Source: Solirubrobacteraceae bacterium
GTDB taxonomy: Bacteria > Actinomycetota > Thermoleophilia > Solirubrobacterales > Solirubrobacteraceae
Assembly (NCBI GenBank): GCA_024711025.1
Contig: JANJTP010000050.1
Span: forward strand, 1-57,403
DNA length: 57,403 nucleotides
Reading direction: 5' to 3'
How positions within the stretch are numbered: position 1 is the first letter of the stretch; every line of letters starts with the position of its first letter. A program made the translations under genes and the position numbers. Of the stretch, positions 6,924 through 15,352 are shown in pieces. The notes beneath the pieces are model-generated. The model saw only the letters and a program-made list of their open reading frames with translations, ran no database searches and was not told where the DNA came from.

Positions 6924-8698
6924 GCGCGCTCCATCAGCCCTTGGGCGTCGGGATCGTCAGCCAGCCGCGACGGCAGCTCGGGCAGGCCGAAGCGGACGAC
7001 GAGCCCGCGGCCGACGCGCAGCGCGACGACGACCGGACGCTCCCGGTCGTCGACCGCGGACGCGACGAGCTTCGCGCGCCCCGTCGAGCGCGTCGCCTCG
7101 ACCTGCGTGTAGCCGCGCAGCGCCCCGCCCGTGTAGCGGAACAGCTCGACCTCGTCGGTGGCGCCGACGACGTCGAACGTACCGCGCCGCAGGGGCTCGA
7201 GCTCGCTGCCGAACAGGTCGGCGCTCGCCGCCGGCGTCGGGTCCGTGAGCCGCAGGCTCGCCGTCAGGCGCGCCTGGCGGCGAAGCGAGTCGACGCCGGC
7301 GGCGACGAGCGCCCCGCCGCGCGCGACGAAGCGGCGCAGGTCGCGCTGCAGCGCGGGCGGCAGCCACACGGCGTCGCCGGCGAGCAGCACCCCGCGATGG
7401 CCCTCGAGCTTCGGGCCCACGCCGGTTGCCAGCGCGACGTCGGTCGTGAGGTCGAACCGCCTGCGTCCCTTCGCCAGCCACTCGAGCACGCCCCTCTCAC
7501 GAGCGGCGAAGCCCGGGGGCAGCGGCGTGCCGAAGACGCGTGCCAGCCGCACGTCGCTGCCCGTGCCCAGCAGGTTCGGCCGGCCGTCGCCGTCGTCGTC
7601 GACGGGGTTGCGACCCTGCCAGGTCATCGCCGGAAGGACGACGAGCACGCGATGGTCCTCGCGATCGTCGACGGCGATGGGAACGCTCGCCTCGAGACCG
7701 TCGCGGCGAGCGGTGAGTAGGTGGACCGCCGAGCGCGCACCGCTCGGCGTGACGTGGACGAGCGCGCGCTCGGCGCGCCCACGGCGCTCGGGACGCGCCT
7801 CGCCCAGCACGCGCAGCGTCCAGTGGTACGGGCGCTGCCGCGCATCGACCGCGACCGTCGCCCGCCGTCCGGCGCTCACCGGCGCGAGCGGCGCCTGCAG
7901 CGCCAGGCGCCGGACGGTGATGCCCCCGCGGCCGGGCATCTCGCGCCCGTATTCCGCGACCGGCCGCCCGCGGCCGTCCAGCGGCGCGGACGTGCCGACG
8001 TTGCCGGCGCTGTCGCGCGTCTCGACGACCGCCAGGTAGGGCCCCTGCGCGACCGGGGTTCCGGAATCGTCGGTCCCGTCCCAGCTCGTCACGCGCAAGC
8101 CGTCCGGGATCGGCGTGGTGCGCACCAGCGCCCCGGGTGCCGGCCAGGTGCGAAAGACGAGCAGCCGACCCGCGCGCGCCGGCGCCGCGAGCCGGATCCG
8201 GGCGGGCTCGCCCTGGGGGTTCGGCAGGAGCTCGGGGCCGGGCGTCCTGCTCGGACCGATCGAGGCGATGCGCGGGCGCGGCGGCGTCGTGTCCACGCGG
8301 AACGAGCGTCGGACGACCACCGTGCGGCCCTCGCCGCGCAGCGTTATCCGCACGCGGTAGATGCCGTCCCGAGCACGGTGACCGGAGTCGGTGCGCCCGG
8401 TCCAGCGCAGGCCGGGCTCGAGCTGCCGGCCGGCTGGAAGCTCGACGCCCGACGCGAGCTCACGGACGGTGTCGCCGCGCTCGTCGACGATCGCGACGTC
8501 GACGGTGTCGCGCCGCTTGAGCCGAAAGGTGACGCGCTGGCGGTCGAAGCGCCCGTCGCCGTTCGGCGAGATGACGCGGTGGGCGAGCTGGAAGCGCTGG
8601 ATGACCGGCGGCTGCGACTTCAGGGCCTGCGCCGCGAAGAACGCCCCGAACGCGGCGAGGACCATCGCGGCGAAGACGACCTGCGCCGTGCGGGTCAC
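6902..8698 (-). CDS. Membrane-anchored protein with FlgD-like Ig domain
   Basis: A 598-residue protein with an N-terminal signal anchor (AQVVFAAMVLAAFGAFFAAQAL) and the rest outside. Right after the anchor is RVISPNGDGRFDRQRVTF, the S-P-N-G-D-G motif of FlgD-type Ig-like domains, and a second such module ends near TSWDGTDDSGTPVAQGPY. The region from about 350 on (VLVVLPAMTWQGRNPVDDDGDG) resembles the large extracytoplasmic domain that follows FlgD-Ig modules in some actinobacterial proteins and ends in a glutamine-amidotransferase-like fold (GVLLAGDAVWLPPALQRDL). No catalytic triad could be named. Its operon position between a histidine phosphatase and the Wzy-like gene suggests a role in assembling or presenting the exported polymer, but no enzyme function can be assigned. 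Confidence 0.72.
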   Translation of the reverse strand: MTRTAQVVFAAMVLAAFGAFFAAQALKSQPPVIQRFQLAHRVISPNGDGRFDRQRVTFRLKRRDTVDVAIVDERGDTVRELASGVELPAGRQLEPGLRWTGRTDSGHRARDGIYRVRITLRGEGRTVVVRRSFRVDTTPPRPRIASIGPSRTPGPELLPNPQGEPARIRLAAPARAGRLLVFRTWPAPGALVRTTPIPDGLRVTSWDGTDDSGTPVAQGPYLAVVETRDSAGNVGTSAPLDGRGRPVAEYGREMPGRGGITVRRLALQAPLAPVSAGRRATVAVDARQRPYHWTLRVLGEARPERRGRAERALVHVTPSGARSAVHLLTARRDGLEASVPIAVDDREDHRVLVVLPAMTWQGRNPVDDDGDGRPNLLGTGSDVRLARVFGTPLPPGFAARERGVLEWLAKGRRRFDLTTDVALATGVGPKLEGHRGVLLAGDAVWLPPALQRDLRRFVARGGALVAAGVDSLRRQARLTASLRLTDPTPAASADLFGSELEPLRRGTFDVVGATDEVELFRYTGGALRGYTQVEATRSTGRAKLVASAVDDRERPVVVALRVGRGLVVRFGLPELPSRLADDPDAQGLMERAWELLSR

Positions 8699-9252
8699 AG
8701 CGCCACGAGGCTCCCGTTCGCCGGACGGCCCGGGGTCTGGCCGGCGCGCCCGCCGAGCGCCAGCCGAATCGTGTTGCCGTGGCAGACGATGACCACCGGC
8801 CCGGGCCCCTCTCGCGTCCGCCAGTCGGCGATCGCGGCGCGGACCCGCTCGCGCTGGTCGGCGAACCGCTCACCGGAGGGGAAGCCCCAGTCGAGGTCGA
8901 GCGCGAGGAACCGCTCGAATCCATCGGGATCCTCGGCGCGGATCTCCTCGAAGGTGCGCCCCGTCCAGGCTCCCGTCTCCGTCTCGGCGAAGCGCTCGTC
9001 GACGATCGGGTCCAGCCCGACGCGAGCGGCGACGATCTCCGCCGTCTCGCGGGCGCGCTCGATGTGACTGCAGACGAGGACCGTCGGCGCGAGGCGCTCG
9101 ACGGCTTCCGCGAGCGCCGCCGCCTGCTCGCGGCCGACGGCGTCGAGCGGCACCGGCAGGTGCCCCTGGAAGCGGCCCTCGGCGTTGAACGCGGTCTGGC
9201 CGTGACGGGCGAGGTGGAGCCCGGCGGCGCCGGGGGAGGCGAGGCGCGACAT
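8695..9252 (-). CDS. Histidine phosphatase (phosphoglycerate-mutase-like)
   Basis: A 185-residue cytoplasmic protein of the branch-1 histidine phosphatase superfamily. The catalytic R-H-G motif is in HLARHGQTAFNAEGRFQG near residue 17, with the acid residue in DERFAETETGAWTG (about 87-93) and the second histidine in VVIVCHGNTIRLAL (about 157). These enzymes form a phosphohistidine intermediate and act on small phosphorylated metabolites or sugar phosphates. In this operon a sugar-phosphate or lipid-carrier precursor is plausible, though the substrate is unknown. Its stop overlaps the next gene's start by 4 nt, and it follows the LytR_C gene by 6 nt. Confidence 0.85.
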   Translation of the reverse strand: MSRLASPGAAGLHLARHGQTAFNAEGRFQGHLPVPLDAVGREQAAALAEAVERLAPTVLVCSHIERARETAEIVAARVGLDPIVDERFAETETGAWTGRTFEEIRAEDPDGFERFLALDLDWGFPSGERFADQRERVRAAIADWRTREGPGPVVIVCHGNTIRLALGGRAGQTPGRPANGSLVAL

Positions 9253-9258
9253 CGCTCG

Positions 9259-10479
9259 CTACTGCGCCTGGTCGGCGCCGACGATGACGACGACCGGCGC
9301 GTTCCCGCCGAGGGCACGCGCGTTCTGGTCCATCTGCTGGAGTGCCGTGCGCTCGATGCCGATCAGGCGGGCGACGTCCTGCGCCTCGCGCCGGGCTCCG
9401 GGCTCGAAGAAGACGACGGTCGCACCGCGCGCCTGGTTGGAGGTGTCGGTGGTGACCGGGCCGATGTCGCGGTAGCCCCCTGCCTGCAGCTTGTCGGCCG
9501 CGGCCCGTGCCAGGCCGGTGACGGTCGTCCCGTTGAGGACCGCGACCTGCGTGCCCGAGCGGTTCGGCGCCGTCGTCGTGCTCTGGCCGCCGGTGTCCGG
9601 CGTCGTCGCCGGCTCGACGATGTTCGGCTTCTGCGGGGGGGCCTGATCGCTGCCGCCCAGGACCTGGGTGATCAGCAGCACCGCGACGGCCGCGATGACG
9701 ACGGCGGCGACCGCCACGATCGCCACGGCGCGGCGCGACCCCCCGGCCTCGCCGTCGCCGCGCGTGCGACCGGTCGCCTCCCGCGTGTCGGCACGGGCGA
9801 CTGCCGCGCGCGGGCGGGGAGCCGGGCCAGGGGCGGGCGACGGACGATCGGGAGCGCCGACGCTCGCGCGCGGCGGCACGGCACCCGGCGCCGCCGGCGG
9901 TCGGACGGTCGGCGGCTGGGCGGCCGCGGCTTCGGTCCCCGAGGGCGGCTCGGCTTCGATCCCCGAGGGCGGCTCGACTCCGGTCGCCGCCGGCACGCCC
10001 GCCGCGCCGGCGGCGGTCGCCGGTTGGGGCCCCGCTCCCACGACCTGCTCGCGCGCGGCGGCGGCCGCCGCCTGGGCGGCCGCCGGCGTACCGGGGCCGG
10101 GCGCAAGCGGCCGCGCCGGCTGGGCGGCGGCATCCGCGACGCCGGGGGCCGCGGTCGTCGGCAGCGCCTGTGTCGCGTCGGGGGATACGACCGGGGGCGC
10201 GGCCGGCTGCGCGGGAGCGGGACGCTGGGCGGCCGGCGTCGCGGCGACCGGGCGCGGCGCGGAGGCTCGGCGCTGGGCCTCGACGACGACCCGCTGCTGC
10301 AGCTCGGCGTCACGCTCGGGTGCGCGTCCGGCCCACTCGCGCAGCCGCTTGACCTCGCGGGCCTGCGAGATGTAGAGCAGCACCAGGACGCCGAGGCCGA
10401 CGATCGCCGCGATACCCGCGTACGCGCCGTACTTCTGCGCCTGGTCCGTCAGTGAGAGAGCAGCGAGGACCGCCGGCAT
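9259..10479 (-). CDS. LytR_C-domain membrane protein
   Basis: A 406-residue protein with one hydrophobic segment near the N-terminus (residues 17-39, YGAYAGIAAIVGLGVLVLLY), a long Ala/Pro-rich linker (about 70-240), a second hydrophobic segment (AVAIVAVAAVVIAAVAVLLI) and a C-terminal domain of about 100 residues. That domain starts VAVLNGTTVTGLARAAADKL and continues GATVVFFEPGARREAQDVARL, the pattern of the LytR C-terminal domain found after LytR-CpsA-Psr phosphotransferase domains. The catalytic LCP domain is absent, so it is not itself a wall-polymer ligase. I infer a cell-wall-associated accessory protein. It sits between the CapD dehydratase and the histidine phosphatase in the leftward operon. 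Confidence 0.8.
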   Translation of the reverse strand: MPAVLAALSLTDQAQKYGAYAGIAAIVGLGVLVLLYISQAREVKRLREWAGRAPERDAELQQRVVVEAQRRASAPRPVAATPAAQRPAPAQPAAPPVVSPDATQALPTTAAPGVADAAAQPARPLAPGPGTPAAAQAAAAAAREQVVGAGPQPATAAGAAGVPAATGVEPPSGIEAEPPSGTEAAAAQPPTVRPPAAPGAVPPRASVGAPDRPSPAPGPAPRPRAAVARADTREATGRTRGDGEAGGSRRAVAIVAVAAVVIAAVAVLLITQVLGGSDQAPPQKPNIVEPATTPDTGGQSTTTAPNRSGTQVAVLNGTTVTGLARAAADKLQAGGYRDIGPVTTDTSNQARGATVVFFEPGARREAQDVARLIGIERTALQQMDQNARALGGNAPVVVIVGADQAQ

Positions 10480-10531
10480 CGCCGCGGGATCCTAGAAGGT
10501 CGGTCCGCCGTAGCGCATCGGCAGCCGGGGC

Positions 10532-12490
10532 TCAGCCGCCGCCGGGGGCACCGGCGGCTCCCGTGCGCGCGCCCTCGCCGAGCGGGGGCACGCCGTCGCC
10601 GACGAGCCCGGCGACCTTCGCCGCCAGGCCCGCGACGTCGCCGTCGTGCACGAGCCGGTCGATCCCGTCGAACCAGGTGGCGACCGCCTCGGGATCGCGC
10701 GGCTCGCGGCGCGCGTGGCGGATCTTCTCGGCCGGCGTCGGCTGCGGGCGCTCGTGGGGGTTGAACAGCTCCTCGTGGAGCTTCTCGCCGGGCCGCCGGC
10801 CGATGACGTCGATGGCGATGTCCTCGTCCGGGCGCAGCCCGGACAGCTCGATCATGTCGCGCGCGAGCTGCATGATCGACACCGGGTCGCCCATCTCGAG
10901 CACGAAGATCTCGCCGCCGTCGCCCAGCGAGCCCGAGCGGATGATCAGCTGCACGGCCTCCGGGATCGTCATGAAGTAGCGGGTCATCCGCTCGTCGGTG
11001 ACCGTCACCGGGCCCCCGCGCGCGATCTGGCGGCGGAAGATCGGCACGACGGAGCCGGACGAGCCGAGCACGTTCCCGAAGCGCACCGTCGCGTAGCGGG
11101 TTCCGGGGAAGCGCCCGCTCATCTCCTCGACGGCGTACTCGGCCAGCGCCTTCGACGCGCCCATGACGGTCGCCGGCACGACCGCCTTGTCGGTCGAGAC
11201 GAGGACGAACGCGCGCACGCCGAGCTCCCCCGCGAGCCGCGCGAGCAGCCGCGTCGCGAGCGCGTTGTTGCGCACCGCCTCGACGGGGTTGGCCTCCATC
11301 AGCCCGACGTGCTTGTAGGCGGCGGCGTGGAAGATCACGGTCGGCCGGTGCTCGGCGAGCACCTCGCGCATCCGATCGCCCTCCTTGCAGTCGGCGAGCA
11401 CGGTGGCGAGCGCGGACGGGTGGACGTGGCGGTCCTCCTCAAGCTCGCGCTGGATCGCGAAGAGGTTGTCCTCGGCGTGGTCGAGCAGGATCAGCCGGCG
11501 CGGTGCGACGCGCGCGATCTGCCGGGCGAGCTCGGAGCCGATCGAGCCGCCGGCGCCGGTGACGAGCACGATCTCGCTCGAGAGGTAGGCGCCGACACGG
11601 TCGAGCTCCATCCGCACCGGCTCACGGCCGAGGACGTCCTCGACCTGGACCTGGCGCACCTGGCGCACGACTGCGCCCGAGCCGGCCTGCAACAGCTCGA
11701 AGACGGTCGGTAGCGTGCGGACCTCGATGCCGCGCTCGCGCCCCGCGCGAACGACGCGCGCGCGCAGTGTGCCGGGCGCCGAGGGGATGGCGATCAGGAT
11801 CTCGTCCGGCTCGGTCTCGTCGAGGATCCGCGGAAGCTGGTCGGTCCCGCCGAGGACCTTGACCCCGTCGACGCGCATCGCGCGCTTGAGCGGGTCGTCG
11901 TCGACGAAGCCCACCGGGTTGAGGCGCAGCTCGGGGTTGCGCAGGATCTCCCGCAGCGTGAGGCGCCCGCCGTCGCCGGCGCCGACGATCAGCACCCGCC
12001 GGGCATCCCGTCGAGCGCGAAAGCCGCGCAGCGGCCGGTCCGCGACCAGCCGGGCGACGAACCGCGAGCCGCCGACGAACAGCAGCGTGAGCAGGAAGAA
12101 GAACGCGGTCACGCCGGTCGGGATCGAGACGTTCACCGCGCCGCTCGCGGACGGGACCGTCACCGGCTTGACGAGCGCCACCAGCCCGACGACGAGGAGC
12201 GTCAGCCCGACGGCCGCCTGCAGCACGCCGCCGTAGTCGCGCTGGGTGACGTACCGCCACTGCTTCTGCTCGAGACGCAGCGCCGTGAACACGGCGAGCG
12301 CGAGCACGAAGACCCACGGCAGCGTCGCCGAGAACAGGCGCTCGTAGCGGTCCGGCACACCCGTCGACTGGTCGAAGCGCAGCTCGTACGCGAGCCAGTA
12401 GGCGAGCACGACGAGCCCGCCGTCGATCGCGAGCTGCAGGAGCTGGTGCCGGTGCAGCGGTAGTGCCGCCAGGGGCAGGCGACGGCGCAT
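10532..12490 (-). CDS. CapD/PglF-type nucleotide-sugar 4,6-dehydratase
   Basis: About 652 residues. Four N-terminal helices (LAIDGGLVVLAYWLAYEL; SATLPWVFVLALAVFTAL and others) precede a first Rossmann domain (RVLIVGAGDGGRLTLREIL). An extended SDR domain follows with VTGAGGSIGSELARQI, HAAAYKHVGLMEANP and VSTDKAVVPATVMGASKAL. Met replaces the usual catalytic Tyr before xxxK, as in membrane-linked UDP-GlcNAc 4,6-dehydratases of the FlaA1/WbpM/PglF group. The ATG at 12488-12490 was chosen because it lies just past the upstream stop; an in-frame GTG at 12529 would add 13 residues and overlap that gene. With the DegT aminotransferase two genes upstream it would make a 4-amino-4,6-dideoxy sugar nucleotide. 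No acetyltransferase is present. Confidence 0.9.
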   Translation of the reverse strand: MRRRLPLAALPLHRHQLLQLAIDGGLVVLAYWLAYELRFDQSTGVPDRYERLFSATLPWVFVLALAVFTALRLEQKQWRYVTQRDYGGVLQAAVGLTLLVVGLVALVKPVTVPSASGAVNVSIPTGVTAFFFLLTLLFVGGSRFVARLVADRPLRGFRARRDARRVLIVGAGDGGRLTLREILRNPELRLNPVGFVDDDPLKRAMRVDGVKVLGGTDQLPRILDETEPDEILIAIPSAPGTLRARVVRAGRERGIEVRTLPTVFELLQAGSGAVVRQVRQVQVEDVLGREPVRMELDRVGAYLSSEIVLVTGAGGSIGSELARQIARVAPRRLILLDHAEDNLFAIQRELEEDRHVHPSALATVLADCKEGDRMREVLAEHRPTVIFHAAAYKHVGLMEANPVEAVRNNALATRLLARLAGELGVRAFVLVSTDKAVVPATVMGASKALAEYAVEEMSGRFPGTRYATVRFGNVLGSSGSVVPIFRRQIARGGPVTVTDERMTRYFMTIPEAVQLIIRSGSLGDGGEIFVLEMGDPVSIMQLARDMIELSGLRPDEDIAIDVIGRRPGEKLHEELFNPHERPQPTPAEKIRHARREPRDPEAVATWFDGIDRLVHDGDVAGLAAKVAGLVGDGVPPLGEGARTGAAGAPGGG

Positions 12491-12500
12491 CGCGGCGATT

Positions 12501-13568
12501 CTAGTCGCTGGAGCGCGGATCGCCGGCACGGCCCGCGCTCGCCGGCGTCCGCTGCCGGCCGTCCAGCGGGCTGCACAGCAGGTCGACGAGCAGCTGCGGG
12601 TCGCGCCGGACGCGCCCCCGCGCGGCGCTCTCGCCGGCTCCGGCGTCGCGCTTGACCAGCCGCACGTCCTCCGGGCGCTCCAGGCGTCGGAGCCGGCCCT
12701 CGGCGATCAGCCGCTCGTCGACCGCGCCGAGCCGGCCCTCGAAGGTCGTCCAGACGGGCGTGCCGAGCGCCACGGCCTCGCGGTTCATCGTGCCGCCGGC
12801 GCTCACGACGAGGTCGGCGAGCGCGACGAGCGACGGGGCATCGATCGCATGCTCCGGAACGACGTAGCCGCCCGCCGCCGCCAGCTCGGCGCGCTGCTCC
12901 GCGGTCCTCGGCAGGACGACGACCTGGCCATGGTCACGCAGGCGCCCGAGCACCGCGGCGAAGAGCTCGTTCTCGAAGCGGTGGTAGAGCGAGACGGTCG
13001 GCGGGGTGCGCACGACCGCGATCGGGGCCGAGGGGTCGAGCCCGAGGCCCTCGAGCACCGCCGGGTCGGGCTCGAAGTCGGCGAGCTCGTACTCCTCCTT
13101 GAGGCCGGGATACGGGCGCAGCTTGCCGAGCGCCCCGTAGCGGCGAAGCCGGTCCGGCGGGATCGCCTCGGGCACGACGACGGCCTGGGCGAGACGGCAG
13201 TTGACGGTGTGCTGGATCGTCGCCCACTCGTAGTCGAACATCGTCGAGCACGGGATTCCCAGCACCCGTGCCGCGACCGTGACGTCGTTGGACCCGTGGC
13301 CGAATGCCAGGTCGAAGCGGCGTCCGCGCGCCCAGCGGATCAGCGCAAGCGACCGATCGGCGAGCCCCAGCGCCTTCGCGGCGAGACGGCCGCCGCGATG
13401 GCGGCCGATCACGTGCGCGTCCAGGCCGCGGCGCTCCGCCAGCTCGACGGTCTGGGCGAAGTCGCGCGCGGTCACCTCGACGTGAACGCCCGCGGCGCGC
13501 AGGCGCTCGACGACCGGGGCGAGGACCAGGACGTGAGGGCTGTTCGTCAGGTCGACCCAGGCGCGCAT
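12501..13568 (-). CDS. DUF354-family GT-B-like protein
   Basis: A 355-residue protein starting MRAWVDLTNSPHVLVLAPVV, the typical opening of the DUF354 family (W-V/I-D-x-x-N-x-P-H). Other landmarks are AFGHGSNDVTVAARVLGIP, FDYEWATIQHTVN, VVRTPPTVSLYHRFEN and DLVVSAGGTMNREAVALGTP. The last matches the C-terminal sugar-nucleotide-binding loop of UDP-GlcNAc 2-epimerase/MurG-like folds (S-G-G-T-x-x-x-E). DUF354 proteins occur in archaeal and bacterial surface-glycan clusters and are taken to be glycosyltransferases or epimerases. The start is 7 nt after the DegT-like gene and its stop is 10 nt before the CapD-type start, so the three form a tight cassette. Confidence 0.82.
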   Translation of the reverse strand: MRAWVDLTNSPHVLVLAPVVERLRAAGVHVEVTARDFAQTVELAERRGLDAHVIGRHRGGRLAAKALGLADRSLALIRWARGRRFDLAFGHGSNDVTVAARVLGIPCSTMFDYEWATIQHTVNCRLAQAVVVPEAIPPDRLRRYGALGKLRPYPGLKEEYELADFEPDPAVLEGLGLDPSAPIAVVRTPPTVSLYHRFENELFAAVLGRLRDHGQVVVLPRTAEQRAELAAAGGYVVPEHAIDAPSLVALADLVVSAGGTMNREAVALGTPVWTTFEGRLGAVDERLIAEGRLRRLERPEDVRLVKRDAGAGESAARGRVRRDPQLLVDLLCSPLDGRQRTPASAGRAGDPRSSD

Positions 13569-13575
13569 CGACGCC

Positions 13576-14664
13576 TCAGGGCCGCAGCACGGCGCGTGCC
13601 GCGCCGACGACCTCGACGACCTGCTCCCAGCCGATCGCTGCGCTTATCGGGAGCGCGAGGTGCCTGGCCGCCGCCTCCTCGGTCCCCGGCAGTCGCGCCC
13701 CGGCGCCCCACCGCGCCATCGCGGGCTGGCGGTGGACCGGCGTGCGGTAGTAGGCCCGCGCGCCGATCCCGCGCGCCTGCAGTCCGGCTATCAGCTCGTC
13801 GGACCGGTCGCAGCGCGCCACGTACAGGTGCCACGCCGGGGCGCTCGCCGGCGTGGGGACCGGCAGGTCGCAGAGCTCCGCGAGGCCGGCCTCCTCGTAC
13901 CAGGCGCCGGCGAGGTGGCGATGTGCCGCCCAGTGCTCGAGCTCGGGCAGCATCACGCGCAGCGCCGCCGCCTGGAGCTCGTCCAGGCGGCTGTTGTAGC
14001 CGACCTCCGTGTACGTGACCTTGTCGCGCGAGCCGTGGAAGCGCAGCATCCTGACGCGGTCGGCGAGCTCGTCGTCGGAGGTCGTGATCGCTCCCCCGTC
14101 GCCGAGCGCGCCGAGGTTCTTCGACGGGTAGAACGAGAACGTCGCGAGCGCGCCGAGCGCGCCGGGCCGCCCGTCGGGGCCGATCGACCCGGCCGCCTGC
14201 GCCGCGTCCTCGACGACCGGAACGCCCAGCGCCGCGATCTCGGGCACCGGCGCGACGTTGCCGAACAGGTGGACCGCGATGACCGCCTTGGTGCGCGGCG
14301 TCAGGACGGCGCGCACCGTCTCCGGCGTGGCGAGGAACGTCTGCGGGTCGACGTCGCAGAAGACGGGCGTCGCACCGGTCGGGGGGATCGCCTCCGCGCT
14401 CGCGTAGAAGGTGAACGACGGGACGACCACCTCGTCGCCGGGCCCGACGCCCAGCGCCCGCAGCGCGATCGTCAGCGCCTCGGTTCCGTTGGCGACGCCG
14501 ATCGCGTGGCGCGCGCCGAGGAACGAGGCGAGCTCGCGCTCGAACGCCTCGACGTTCGGGCCGAGGATGAAGCGCCCGTCGTCGAGCACGTCCAGCAGCG
14601 CCTCTTCGAGCCGCTCGCGCAGCGGCTCGAGCGGCGTCGTCGGGTCGAATAGCGGCACCGTCAT
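13576..14664 (-). CDS. DegT/DnrJ/EryC1/StrS-family sugar aminotransferase
   Basis: A 362-residue PLP enzyme. Clear family landmarks are FILGPNVEAFERELASFLG, IGVANGTEALTIALRALG, DEVVVPSFTFYASAEAI, PVVEDAAQAAGS (the PLP-stacking D/H-A region) and FSFYPSKNLGALGDGG, whose Lys (about residue 180) forms the Schiff base. Further on is HLYVARCDRSDELIAGLQARGI. Members aminate 3- or 4-keto groups of nucleotide sugars. Together with the CapD-type dehydratase this would make an amino-dideoxy sugar nucleotide for the glycan. It is the first gene of the leftward run that ends at 3721, and it diverges from dedA, so its promoter should lie in 14665-14725. Confidence 0.92.
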   Translation of the reverse strand: MTVPLFDPTTPLEPLRERLEEALLDVLDDGRFILGPNVEAFERELASFLGARHAIGVANGTEALTIALRALGVGPGDEVVVPSFTFYASAEAIPPTGATPVFCDVDPQTFLATPETVRAVLTPRTKAVIAVHLFGNVAPVPEIAALGVPVVEDAAQAAGSIGPDGRPGALGALATFSFYPSKNLGALGDGGAITTSDDELADRVRMLRFHGSRDKVTYTEVGYNSRLDELQAAALRVMLPELEHWAAHRHLAGAWYEEAGLAELCDLPVPTPASAPAWHLYVARCDRSDELIAGLQARGIGARAYYRTPVHRQPAMARWGAGARLPGTEEAAARHLALPISAAIGWEQVVEVVGAARAVLRP

Positions 14665-14725
14665 GGCGGCACAACGCTAGCCTCTCCGCCCGGTGCCGCT
14701 CTCCGCGATCCTCGTCGCCGCCTCG

Positions 14726-15352
14726 ATGACGGACAAGCTCGCCGAGTGGGTGACGTCCGTCGTGGGCGATCTCGGGCTCCCCGGGATCTTCCTGCTGATG
14801 ACGCTCGAGAGCATGTGCGTCCCCGTGCCCTCCGAGCCGACGATGCTGTTCGCGGGCTTCAACGTCAGCGAGGGCACGTACTCGTTCTGGGCGGTCGTCG
14901 CGGTCGCCGTGGCGGCGAACGTCGTCGGCTCGTGGATCGCCTACGGCGCCGGGCGCTTCGGCCGGCTCGAGCTGATCGAGCGCCACGGGAAGTGGCTGCA
15001 CGTGAAGCCCTCGCACATCGAGTGGGCCGATCGCTGGTTCGAGCGCTACGGCGACGCGGCCGTCTTCTTCAGCCGCATGCTGCCGATCGTCCGCACGTTC
15101 ATCTCGCTGCCCGCCGGGGTGGCGCGGATGCCGTTCTGGCGCTTCACGGTGCTGACGACGCTCGGCTGCATCCCGTGGATGGCCGCCCTGACGTTCCTCG
15201 GCCTCAAGGTCGGCGAGAACTGGGAGGACCTGCGCGCCTACCTGCACTGGCTCGACTACACGGTGCTCGCCGCGATCGTCGCGGGGGTCGTCTGGCTCAC
15301 GGTGCGCTGGCGGCGCGCGCGCACGCGAGCAGCCGATGCGCCTGCCGGCTGA
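14726..15352 (+). CDS. DedA-family membrane protein
   Basis: A 208-residue polytopic protein with the DedA/SNARE-associated pattern: GLPGIFLLMTLESMCVPVPSEP, GSWIAYGAGRFGR, WFERYGDAAVFFSRMLPIVR and FISLPAGVARMPFWRF. The E-x3-P-x-P-x-E and F-x-R-x-x-P-x-x-R motifs of the family are present. DedA proteins include the undecaprenyl-phosphate translocases that return the lipid carrier to the cytoplasmic face. I used the ATG at 14726 (MTDKLAEW); an upstream in-frame GTG at 14693 would add 11 residues, and neither has a strong ribosome binding site. Its end overlaps the uppP start by 17 nt, which supports a joint role in carrier recycling. Confidence 0.85.
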   Translation: MTDKLAEWVTSVVGDLGLPGIFLLMTLESMCVPVPSEPTMLFAGFNVSEGTYSFWAVVAVAVAANVVGSWIAYGAGRFGRLELIERHGKWLHVKPSHIEWADRWFERYGDAAVFFSRMLPIVRTFISLPAGVARMPFWRFTVLTTLGCIPWMAALTFLGLKVGENWEDLRAYLHWLDYTVLAAIVAGVVWLTVRWRRARTRAADAPAG

